From Bryum argenteum (Eukaryota > Streptophyta > Bryopsida > Bryales > Bryaceae): 64,000 bases of DNA. This document shows, piece after piece, positions 41,800-52,604 of the stretch. The stretch is taken from assembly GCA_037043015.1 (NCBI GenBank), contig CM073327.1, forward strand, positions 9,096,727 through 9,160,726. Reading direction: 5' to 3'. The position numbers were made by a program, and so were the translations under genes. The notes below the pieces were generated by a model that searched no databases, had not been told where the DNA came from, and was given only the letters and a program-made list of their open reading frames with translations. The first letter of the stretch is position 1; every line of letters begins with the position of its first letter.

Positions 41800-43330
41800 C
41801 GGATACGTTTTACGTTTAGCAAATTTCTTGGCATATTCACTCCAATGTGAAACCTAATATTGTCATCATGTACCATGATCATTGAAAGTTACACGTTGTG
41901 CTTTTACTGAAGGATAATATGTGTTGCTTTTAATTCTGCACACCCATTGCACTTTTGGAGATATGACACGTGCAATAATACAGCAAGGAGTTTGAGATTA
42001 TGGTACAAAGGTTTGGTACCCATGGAACCTTTGTAAAATTAAAATATTTCAATGTAGAAGTACAACGTTTATGGCAAATTGCCTCGTGTTTGTGTATTTG
42101 CACACACAAACGCTCACTTGTCACGTGCTCAAACCAAAATGTAATTAGACTCATACACTCAATTAATCACTTGAATGTTATTGTCCCTATTGCCCAGTGA
42201 GCAGTATGTTGATCAAAAGTCATTTTAATACTAACTTGCTCTATGTGACTCATGCCATGGGACTTGCTCCGTGTAACTTGCACGGTTTAACCCGCGTCGT
42301 GTGACTTGAACGGTTTTTAGACTTTTATATTAAAAGGTAGAAAAAAAATAAAAATGAAGAGAAAAATCCAAGCGACGAAACCTAAGGCAACGAGCGAGCG
42401 ACTATACCAAGAATTGAAGTAGCTCCAATCGCACTACCAACAAAACAAACAGCTGCAAACAACGAATTATTACAGACAGAAGTCAGAGAATCAGAAGTAG
42501 TACAACTTTTCTCTTCGTCTTTGCGATGATCTCTTATCCTTCCTCCATGATCAAATAAGCGAATGGTTAATTCCTCATAAACAACAACAATATGTAATTA
42601 ATGAACAAGCCAACTTACAATCTAAGCTCGCGAGTTGGCTACAGAATCGAATAGGCAAAGGAAGAGTGGAAGTGAAGGAAAATGGAGGTATGACTCTTGT
42701 AGCTATGGCATTCAATTGCGATTGTTAGGTTGTGAGAAAACAACAAGCAAAAGAAGAGAGGATTGCAGTAGCATGGCGTGCGAACAAATTGAGTCCGTTT
42801 GTAAACGATTGAGTGTAATTCATGCATGCCAAATGGAGTCGGATAGAATTTATAGGTGATGATGGAAGAGCTTGACTAAAGCTTAAATTGGTTCAAATAT
42901 TGAGAACCGCTAGCGAATACATGTTTTAGTTCCTTCCTAAGTCATGCAAAAAAGTAATGATGGGCAATTTTATTAAAATCTTAAGTGGCATCACAAATTA
43001 TACAAGCGGCATTTCAATAATTCTTCATAACTCAAATAGTTATTGGAAACTCATAAGATAGAAAAAATTGACATGTGTACGTACTATCATGTTTGACACG
43101 TTGAAATGGACTTTCATAATTACTCTTTAATTATTTTTTGCAAGTGCAACTTATGATGAGTGAAAGATGTAAAATATCCCATCAATTATAAGTAAATTGA
43201 TACATTCTTAAAAAACGTGTCAATCATAATTTTTTGTGTGATTATATTATAAATCACGGATTTGAGCTTATTTATGTGGTATAATGTTTTTCCAAATGCT
43301 TGAGTAAGCATAGCATAAACCACAACATTG
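41800..43330. repeat. Large tandem repeat unit C (shortened)
   Basis: Third unit, starting in the TTAGCAAATTTCTTGGCAT region of the consensus and missing the left part. It retains GATTATGGTACAAAGGTTTG (41995), CTAAGCTCGCGAG (42622) and TTGAGCTTATTTATGTGG (43263), but has lost the right-hand TATA segment of the leader module and everything after about 43330. Confidence 0.75.
42611..42860 (-). promoter_or_regulatory. Leader module C (minus strand, partly eroded)
   Basis: Copy in unit C keeps CCTATAAA (42856-42849) and the GATT|GTAAGT donor near 42613, but the upstream TATAAATA segment is absent. The short frame seen in A, B and D is disrupted by indels. Confidence 0.4.
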
Positions 43331-44047
43331 GAGTATACACTCAAATGTGAAATCCATTATTGCCATCATGTACCATGATTATTGAAAGTTTCACGTTGTC
43401 CTTCCACTGAAGGATAATATGTATTGGTACCCATGAAATTTTTGTGTAATTAAAGCATTTCAATATAGAAGTACAATGTTTAACGCTTGTCGTATATATG
43501 TGTATTTGACCACCCCGAACACTCACTTGTCACGTGCTCAAACCAAAATGCTAATTAGATTCATACAAATTCAATTGAATCTTAATATGTTCACTTAAGT
43601 CTAATTGCCCCTATTGCCCCGTGGGTAGTATGTTCATCAATAGTCATTTCAATACCAACTTGCTCTATGTGACTCACGCCATGTAACTTGCTCCGTGTAA
43701 CTTGCACCGTTTAACCCGCGTCGTGTGACTTGAGCTGTTTTTAGACTTCTATATTAAACAATACCAAAAGAAGAATAAAGAGAAAAAATCCAAGCGACGA
43801 AACCAAGGCAACGAGCGAGCGACTATACCGAGAATCGAAGTAGCTCCAATCGCATTACCAACAAAACAAAACAAAAAGCTGCACACAACAAATTATTATA
43901 TAGAATGAGAAGTCATACAACTTTTCTCTTCATCATCGCGACGATCCCTCACTTAAACGCTCCACAGTATCCTTCCTCTCTCATTGAATAAGTGAATGGT
44001 TAATTCCTCATAACATCAACAATCTATGATTAATGAACAAGCGAACT

Positions 44048-44362
44048 TACAATCTAAGCTCGCGAGTTGGCTACACACAAAAGCGGAATCGAATAGGCAA
44101 AGGAGGAGTGGAAGTAAAGGAAAATGGAGGTATGCTTGTTATAGCTATAACAATTGCGATTGTTAGGTTGTGAGAAAACAATAGCAAAAGAAGAGAGGAG
44201 TGGAGGAGCATGGCGTGCAAGCAAATTGGGTCCGTTTGTGAGCGATTGAGTGTAATTCGTGTAGAATTTATAGGCGTTGATGGAAGATCTATAAAGTGGA
44301 GCTTCTCTCCCCTACAAACGTGAAGAAACTTGACGCGCTCTAACATCGTTATATATAGTAGA
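44048..44362 (-). promoter_or_regulatory. Leader module D (minus strand)
   Basis: Copy in unit D: TATATATA-type box near 44357, CCTATAAA at 44274-44267, a short frame MLLHSSLLLLLFSHNLTIAI, and a GATT|GTAAGT donor near 44050. Confidence 0.45.
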
Positions 44363-46644
44363 CTAACATTCAATGATATCTTTAAAATGCAAGAATATGT
44401 CCGAGATGTGATTAACTCTTTAAGTTGGTCAAAAGGTTGAAATTGTCAATATATTGCACTTTTGGTTCTTTCCTAGGTGCGAATAGAATTAGGGAAATGG
44501 GTCCAAATATTGAGAACGGCTAGCTAATACAAGTTTTAGTTCCTTTCTTAGTCATGCAACATGGTAATGACACACAATTTCATTAAAATCTTAAGTGGCA
44601 CCACATATGATACTAGCGGCGTTATAATAAATCATTATTTACAATTTAAAAAGATATTAAAAAGCTTACAAGATAGAAAAAATTGACCTAAATACGTACA
44701 ATCACGTTTGAAATGGACTTTCATAATTTTTATTTTATTTTTTATCCTTTATCTTATATTTTATATATTTCATATTTATTTTGCAAGTACAACCTATAAT
44801 GAGTGAAGTGATGTAAAATATCTCATCAATTATAAGTAAAGATATACATTCTTAAAAAACGTGTCAATCATAATTTTTTGTGTGGTTTATATTATAAAAT
44901 TAGAGATTTGAGCTTATTTATGTGGTAAAATGTTTTGCCAAATGCATGAGTAAGCAAAAGATATAAACGTTGGAGTAAAGTGAATGTGGAACCTCAACAA
45001 TAAAAACAAAAGAGATGCCATATTGCAGAAAGCTAGAAAAACTCTTGTCGGCCGTCACAAATATTTTGAACAATCATTAAGGAGTTGATCTTTGCTAATA
45101 ATACTCCCAAGTAAAAGAAGAAGAAGCTATCACATGTTGTTGTATAGATTCTTTGTTTCCTATCACATTAGCTTTCATGCATTCCTAAATTGATTCCTGA
45201 TATAAGTAAGATATTTATCACCACCTTCACTTGGGACTATGTACTTATAATTTATACAAGTCGGACCAACAATCAAATGAAAGAAGTTTGCCCTCCATGT
45301 CGATGCTTCTTGTCGTATGATTTTCTTTGTTGAAAATTGCACGTGTGAGTAAATTTGAACACAAATTTTAAATAAAAGTATTAGCAAAAATACAAAATCC
45401 ATGTGGTGTCTACATAACTTTTACCCTCATTATCATCATATGTATGCATAATTTTTACCCTCATAGGACCTATAAAACCTAATGAAATGCTTGATTTTCA
45501 CATGGAGATACAATGAAATTTAAATACGAAGGCTAATTTTCAACAACGAGAACGGCATGTAAACCAGTATTGGATCTAGAATTCCAACAATGTGATTATG
45601 CCTTAGGACGTTTGTTACATGTGTAGGATATTTTTTAACGTAAAACACTAATTTTTGAAGTTACTCCAATTTAATTGATTTTGGAGAAACTTCGAGAAGA
45701 GATGATTTTATAACATACAGTGACAAACAAAACTGAGTACAGTTATGACTCACCTCCATTCAAAAAATCATATCATAAGCATAAGTGAGCCAAATTCAAA
45801 TGGGTCTAAACAAAAATTGTAGTGCATAATGTATCACACGATGTTAAAAAGTTTGAAGTAAAGTTGAATTGGGGTTTGGAAGATATCAAATGTCAAAGTA
45901 GACTAGCCATTGACTCAGTTTTGTTCGAAGTTGCTTAAAAAGCTTTCAAAATTTGCACAATTTAGAGTGAAGCCAACTTTCTTGTACATTGCCTGTAAGG
46001 TAATGCCAAACATCACCTTGAACATGTATATGCCTTTCATCAACAAAAATCAACATTTGTGTGCTTAAAATGATATTCAAATTATGAAAAAACAGATGAT
46101 TATTGTAAATATGGCACATGATAATCCTCTATGGAATTGACAGCACGCAATGTTAGTGGGCTTTACAAATGACCTATACAAATCAATATTGGCCATTATT
46201 GCATGTATTTCATTTTTTATTTGAAATGTTTTCAATCTTGAAAAAAATCTTTTATAACTTGATTGTTTATATAGGGATGATGTGATGATTTTCTTATTCA
46301 ACCCTATTGATGTTCCAATGATGATTGATGAAAGCTTTCCCTCTACTACAATGATTTCACTTACTTGCATTTTGGTGAAGCCATTTCATAAAAATTCTAA
46401 TGCTTCATCTTGACCCTTCTGTACATTTAATGCTAAAAATTCTTATGATTTGCATTTCTAGCATCAACAAACCTTTCTCTTCTTACTGAACATGTATGCA
46501 CCAAAATTGCAAATAACAAGTATGAACCCTTTTTGTGAACCCTTTTTTGGGTTAAGTGAACCTTTTTTGTGAACATTGTGACATGCAAATGGCTATGAAT
46601 TAAACCTCTACGAAGGATATTTTGAGCCCAAAATTAGCTACTAA

Positions 46645-46911
46645 GGCTACGTTTGGCAACCCAATAATAAATTTGTAATCATTAAAGTACCCCATATTCG
46701 CTTATTCTTATGACTTGCACATACCATGATAATAAGAACATGAAGAGTCTTTTGGTAACCAATAAATCATGAAAGGGTTGTTTGGCGAAGGCGAGGAAAA
46801 GGCGAACAATAAGAGGAAGGGGTTGAGGAATTGAGGTGAAGACCTCATTTTTAATTCCAATAAAATCATGATCTTCATTATCATGATAATGGTGTGTTGC
46901 TAAGAGGTGAC
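46645..46911. mobile_element. MITE-like element in unit D
   Basis: Second copy of the same element, about 267 bp, with left end GGCTACGTTTGGCAACCC and an eroded right end GTGTTGCTAAGAGGTGACC. It sits at the equivalent position of unit D, so it probably was duplicated with the unit rather than inserted twice. Confidence 0.5.
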
Positions 46912-47360
46912 CATTAGTGAATATTGTGGTTTTGTAAATATCTTGATTTTGGGTGAAATGTTGTAATATTTAGGTTTAGGGTGCGAAATGCACCCTACGT
47001 ATTTCTTATTCAAATCTATTATATAAGGAGGTACTTTTGTTTTGCGAGCGAGCGAAATTACAATTTCAGACACCCCGATCGAATCACGTTGCATGACGTG
47101 TCGTTGGAACAAGCAGGTTTTTATGTAGAATTGTTGAAAACAATCGGATCAAAGTCTTTGAGTGAGCGTGGCAACGCTGCGGTACATAGTAGTCTATCAT
47201 TCAAGGCAAGTACTTTGTCATGTTTTGTGACATGATGATCTCAAGGACCGCCGGTTAGATTGAGCCACATGAGGTGTTGTTGGAAGGAGGTCCTTTTTTA
47301 AGGTTGGGAAAAACAATCCGATTGCAAAACATGTCGATGAGTCCTCAGATATTAAATTTT

Positions 47361-48131
47361 GAAACAATTATGTCCCAAAAATACTGAAAATTATTTATAG
47401 AAACAAGGCAACGCCGCGAGACATACTAGTTGGGTCTTGAAAGCCCCAAACATTGAGACCCCATATCAAAAAGCTGCCCCCTAGACCTTGCTTTGTGAAC
47501 CGTCTTAAGAATCCGAGAAGAAATCTTAGGCAAAAATATTGATTCTAACCCCTTCATCTAGGCTGCCCGAAATAGAAAAACAGCCAAATCGGAGGCCTTG
47601 GTCGTTTAGGGGTTAACCCTTAAACGCCCATGGGGTCTAAAACGGGCAGCCCAAAATTGGATCACAACATCTTTTGGACTTGGGCATCATGAATAGTGCA
47701 CTTTTTGAATAAGGGCATCATGAATGCACCAATCAATGATGAGCTTGCAACCTCCTACAAGGTTATGTACAACCCCAACCTCGCTACCACAATCCTTTCA
47801 AAGCACAAAATCACTCATACAAATTGTGATTTGAATTGTGAAATTTCACTTTTTGAATGCATCACAAGAAGGTGACCAGTTTGACATCAAAATATAAGTG
47901 AAAAGTTGAGTACAATGAGAGCTACAGAGAAGATTCTGTTGGAAGGTGACCCCTCGGGTCATCTTGGGCGTTTAAGGGTTAAAGTGAAATGGGTTGGGGG
48001 ATCCACCCAAGAGCCCCAAACCGTGTTTCGAGACTTCGGTCCACTGTGCTTCAGTTGCGGGTTAAGCTTCAGAGTAGCCTATGGGTTAAGCTTCTTCGCC
48101 TCCTTTGAGCTCGATTGGGCATGTTTCCACA
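47361..48131. other. Intergenic region before the AsmA-like gene
   Basis: No recognisable gene. It includes a palindrome-rich stretch near 47608-47620 (GGGGTTAACCC), direct repeats of GGGTTAAGCTTC at 48059 and 48084, and the presumed promoter of the next gene. An open frame at 47906-48187 shows no known domain and overlaps the first AsmA-like exon in another frame. Confidence 0.4.
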
Positions 48132-51100
48132 ATGAGAAGCAGAGGGCATCAATGGTCTGCATTATCGGCGAGATTACTTCGAAATAGTTTCCTTGCTCAT
48201 CACAAGTACGCGCTTCTACCCTTCAATGCAATACTTACTGCTTGATCTGACAATTGACAAGCTTCGGTAACGATCTTCCTTCAATTGCAGGCCGCATCAA
48301 TGTCGCTCTCGGGAATTGCCGAATCAATTAAGGCACACGAACACTCTGCAGGTGCAATTTGAATTCCACTTCCTTTGAAGTTGATTAGGGCACCAGATTC
48401 TACAGATCATAAACCTTCACTGTCTTAGTTAGACAGATGTTGCCAATGTTTATGAATTTTTTAGTTCGGTTTCGTTAACGAGGGTCATTGACCATGGTCA
48501 GGGTTTAGGGTTTAAGCGTTCTGCATTTAGCATTGAGGCGATCTTTCATCGTAATTTATTTTCCGAGACAATGCAAATCAACAATTTACATGAGCAATTT
48601 GCAGGTCCAATTCGATTTTCGCTTACTTTGAAGTAGATTAGGGCGCACCAGAATTCACAAAATACAAACCTTCATTGTCGTAGCCTAGACAAGTGGTGCC
48701 GATGTTTTTAAAATTTCGATTCTGTTCTGTTAACGAGGAACATCAACGAAGGCGAAAATTTATTGATTATGGTGTCTGAGTTCTGAATTTTTGCAATGAG
48801 TTTCGATCGTAAAACTTTCGTCAGAGACAATGCGATCAATCGATTTACATGAGTATTTTGGAGGTGCAATTCAGTTTTCGCTCACTTTCAAGTCATTCAG
48901 GGCTGAATTTCTTTTGCTGATGTTTAGAGATTTTAGTTTTGTTCAGGTCAACGAAGTCTAGGGTTTAGGGTTTAAGAGTTAAGCGTGGAGGTGATTTTTG
49001 ATTTTTGGAATTACTTTGGCAGAGACAATGCGTGCGATATTACGACCAGAATTTCCGGACTGAGTTTTTACGACAAAAGACGCAACAAAACACTGTGCCT
49101 CCGCTACTCCCCTTCGCCGCTCAACCCTTAGCCCGGAAGGCGTCTGGTAGTAAAAATGGAAGCAAAATTCCGAGCGGTGGCTTCTCTAGTAGCCTCTTCA
49201 AGAAACTGTTGAAGTTTGTTGGCGGATTGCTCGCAGTGTCAGGCTTGGCTGTTGCTGGCGCCCCTTACCTCATTTCCTTCGGCCATGATGGTTTCGTCTA
49301 TCTTATCAACCAGAGCATCCCTGGTAACGGCAGAACTGTCCTCACCTTCCATACTAAAAATAGCAACAACTCTGCATGGCACTATTTAATGAATTGGGAC
49401 TTCTGGACTAGAACAAGATTTTGTACTTTCCCCATTTTTCAATACAGCTGATAGTCTCAGTATTACAATTACTGTCATAGTACTTTTTCAAAAGCTGGAG
49501 GTAATCATTGGTATTGACGTGACTTAGAGCATCAAATAAACAAGCGGAATGAGGCTATTCCTCATATACATGAATGATTCCTTTCGTGAATACGGTAGTA
49601 TTGGATTAACGTGGTTTTGACTGTACAGGCGAGTTGTCGGTGGAATCAGTATCTCTTGGGTGGAGAGAGCCAGTGCGAGTAGTAGGCCTCCGTTTAAGAG
49701 GATCTGATTCACATACTGTTCTGTCCATTGCCGAGTATACAACAAGTGCACATTTGTGGAGTCTCGTTGCTGGCAGGTCAGGGTTAGGTATACCATTCTC
49801 TTTCATGCTCAACATAGCCTTGTTCACCAATCTTTCCTCTCCTTGCCTAATAATCTCAACGCACGTGCCCCTTTCCACGATTATGAAACGATGGATTTGG
49901 CTATTTCCTGATGTTTACGTGTATGTTTCCAGGGGATGCACAAGTGGTACGACCGACAATCGATTGGCGAAAAGATCCAAAGTCGGGTCACTTGTATTTC
50001 GATCTGGCTCTAACATCCGTTAAGAAGCTGAACGCTCTTCACCCTTTCGTCAGGAGAAACTTCAAAGTGGTGCCCTCTGAGGTGGTGCCATGGAAAGCAA
50101 CAATGCACGCGCCAGGAGGCAACCTTGAGGTAGTCGGTGGGAAAGTCGTGTTAGACGGCGATGTTGCTGCAGTGCTTGGACCTCACCTCCATTTGGACTT
50201 CGCATTTGGAAGCTTCGCAACTGGAAAGGATGGTGCTCTTTGGAAAGGAATCAACGTCTTTGGTCGTACTCCTCTCCGTTGCTCCTTGTCTTCAGATTGT
50301 GCCCATTTGGAAGGAGTTGGGTACTACAACTTCAGAAAAAGACATATGGAGCTCCTCAAACCCTTGACTGCAGAGGTATCATACCATTTTCTACCAAACT
50401 GTAGCATCTTCAGTAGCACAAGTAGTTGATACTTTCCTTCGAAGAGCGAGGTGCTTTAGTTTATATAGCAGATTCTCCTGCTAATCCTTAGATTGAATCG
50501 GAGTCATCTCTCTGAAATGAGCTATGATTATCTGTGGATGATTTCACATCCTCAGCGTCGATCCTTCCAAGAACTCTTGAGAATCCCTTAATCTAACGAA
50601 TATGGCCATGGATGCTCAGATGGATTTGTCACCAGCTTTTGCGAAGTTCTACTTGGCCCAGATCAATCCAATACTGGGCCAGATAGTTGGACCCTCGATT
50701 AGTCGGGACGATCTGCCCGATGTAGTTATGCGTTTGACACCAGATGACATGGTGTGGCCTTCAGAGGAGTATTCCGTTCGAATTGAGCCTATGAAAGTGG
50801 TGTGTGATCCTTCGACTTTCAGCTGTGAAAGTTTTCCTTTCTATTTCTGGTTAGGGTACACTGAACTTATTATGTATCTTTGCATCAGGTACTAGCAAAA
50901 GGGTACCTCTTGCATGATCTGTTACGGTTGCTATCTCGAGAAGACTTGGAGAGCGGGAATCGTCAGATTACGATGCAGACCTCCGCTATTGAGGCTAATG
51001 TCCGTGTAGCAGGTTCCTGGACATGCTCTCGAGTGGATCTCCTCATAGCTGGTGCGTGCTCTGTGCTTTAAATGGAAGATTGCAGGCTTGGTACTATCCG

Positions 51101-51871
51101 AGAGCTTCTTCTTGGGCATTGGTTAATGAAGGAACATTTAATCAACGTGAGAGATCAGGACGTTGTAGAGCTCATTTGAGCGGCCTCTATCTTGAGTACT
51201 GAACATTGCCTTGTACTTGGTGCGTGTAGAGAAGGTTCATGTCGCGACATGGGGTCTAATGGACCATGTCCATGAGACGATGAAGATGACACTTGCCATT
51301 CCTGGGAAGTCGTTGAGGGACCTTCTGGGACTCACCAGAATTTCTCCCGATTTCCATTTACAGGTACCTTCTTTCCTAGTGTTGAAGTTCGTACATTCTT
51401 GTTGTTCATCTCTTTGTGGTGATCTTTAACTCTTATCTATTCTCACTTGTGTGTAGCTCAGCTTCCAACTTTTCACTTTTGTGTCACCAGTCTAGCGCTT
51501 ATCTCCAATTCTTGCTCTTGCTGAATGGAACATACCCTTACGATTACACCATTTCCCAGTGGCTTGAGAAACAGGGATGTATGTGCTCGTTAGTCTCTTG
51601 GGTATCATAATATTTCATTGCCGTGATCATCATTTCGGGACTATTTAAGAGTTCATTGTGGCGATTAAATTTGTGGTGACAGATTCCTATCAATGGCTCC
51701 ATCGACCGCCCGCAGGTGGATTGGGGGGCTGCTGGCCGCGGACTGGCGTCGCTCACCGTGCAGGAGAAGATGGGCGACAGCATACTTTCGGCGTTCCTTG
51801 AGCACTTTGATGATCCAGACGCTCCTCCGGTCCCCAAACCAATCGGCCCCTTGCCTTGGTCCTGCGAGTAG
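48132..51871 (+). CDS. Organelle-targeted, membrane-anchored AsmA/TamB-like protein (563 aa), function unknown
   Basis: Exons by phase: 48132-48205, 48291-48351, 49023-49323, 49629-49775, 49933-50375, 50620-50799, 50889-51051, 51230-51363, 51683-51871; the sum is in frame and ends TGCGAG-TAG. The N-terminus MRSRGHQWSALSARLLRNSF is Arg/Ser-rich without acidic residues, like a plastid or mitochondrial transit peptide. One hydrophobic segment follows at about 120-140 (LLKFVGGLLAVSGLAVAGAP). The rest is soluble, beta-rich in appearance. IPGELSVESVSLGWREPVRV and the C-terminal IPINGSIDRPQVDW resemble repeats of AsmA/TamB proteins, which bridge membranes and move lipids in bacteria. That resemblance is from memory of motif style; the function is inference. 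The start exon depends on phase logic, as no ATG precedes the frame in exon 3. Confidence 0.65.
48349..49031 (+). repeat. Triplicated intron/exon unit inside intron 2 of the AsmA-like gene
   Basis: Three tandem copies of about 200-260 bp. Unit starts GCAGGTGCAATT (48349), GCAGGTCCAATT (48601) and GGAGGTGCAATT (48861) each imitate the exon 2 donor. Unit ends AGACAATGC (48566, 48825, 49023) each imitate the exon 3 start. Interior matches include ATTAGGGC(G)CACCAGA, ACCTTCA(C/T)TGTC and GTTAACGAGG. Telo-box sequence AGGGTTTAGGGTTTAAG is kept in copies 1 and 3. Confidence 0.8.
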
Positions 51872-52604
51872 AAGCGCATGTTCTTCGTAGCATAAAACAA
51901 AATTGTTCATACTAGGACGGAGTTTCCATCAAGACAGATACATATGCTCGTCTTCGGTCGGACTGACTGACTGATGTAGCTAGAGGTTACTCCTTTACAG
52001 CTATGAACATATATCGCCCCATGCCTTATATGGGTACGTACATCTTGATACCCAGTTGCAACAGTCTGAGGAGCTGATGGGCAGTAAGCAAAGAGCAGAT
52101 TGATGAATATGATCAACCCTCAGAACAGATTCTAGTCCTGTCAAAATTTAAATAGTGATGTTAGGACTTCTGTTCCGTGGACATCGTGAAATATTTCAAG
52201 TCAATTTCTGGGCAACTTCACAACCGAATACAGATGTGATTCGAAATGCAAACCTAGGCTTGATAGATACATGATATGCACTGATGCACAGAAAAATCAG
52301 TATCAATTTAGTAGGGAATTGCAGAGTTCTTTCGAGAAACAAGTCGACGAGGTTCAGTGGTACCGGTATCGTCAAATGTTCATAGAAATTGTTACACATG
52401 GCATGTCGCTATTCTTAAACGTCCATACCAATGACCAACCATACCCCCATGTACTGGAACTGGATTTACGGGGTTTCGAAGGGTAATGTACTTCATCCAC
52501 TTTCGCTCGAACAAATATTTGTTCCTACCCTACACTAGTTTAATCTGTAAATTGTTTGTTGCACGTAAACAAGAAGTGTCAATGCTATTGGGTGCCGGCA
52601 GATA
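51872..52604. other. Short intergenic region between convergent AsmA-like and ALG14 genes
   Basis: Both neighbouring genes end here, so it should contain their 3'UTRs and poly(A) signals. Open frames are short and unrelated to known families. Nothing further is supported. Confidence 0.5.

Larger units (their letters stand above)
43331..47360. repeat. Large tandem repeat unit D
   Basis: Fourth unit, joined directly to C, also lacking the left part. It carries the leader module (44048-44360), the block shared with B (44977-45720), and about 800 bp of unrelated sequence from 45716 to 46510. The MITE-like element and the tail shared with the end of B (GTTGCATGACGTGTCGTTGG at about 47089) follow. 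Confidence 0.75.

Noticed and set aside
34480..47360. LTR retrotransposon explanation for the large units
   Set aside because: No gag/pol, primer-binding site, polypurine tract or paired terminal repeats could be seen, and the copies are head-to-tail units sharing interior landmarks rather than two LTRs around a coding core.
47906..48187. 93-codon frame as the first exon of the AsmA-like gene
   Set aside because: It ends in a stop before any suitable donor. The frame starting at 48132 is arginine-rich and splices in phase to both later exons.
50586..50620. Start of a separate gene at ATGGCCATGGATGCTCAG
   Set aside because: CTCAG at 50615-50619 works as an acceptor that continues the AsmA-like frame in phase; an independent start would leave the preceding exon without a partner.
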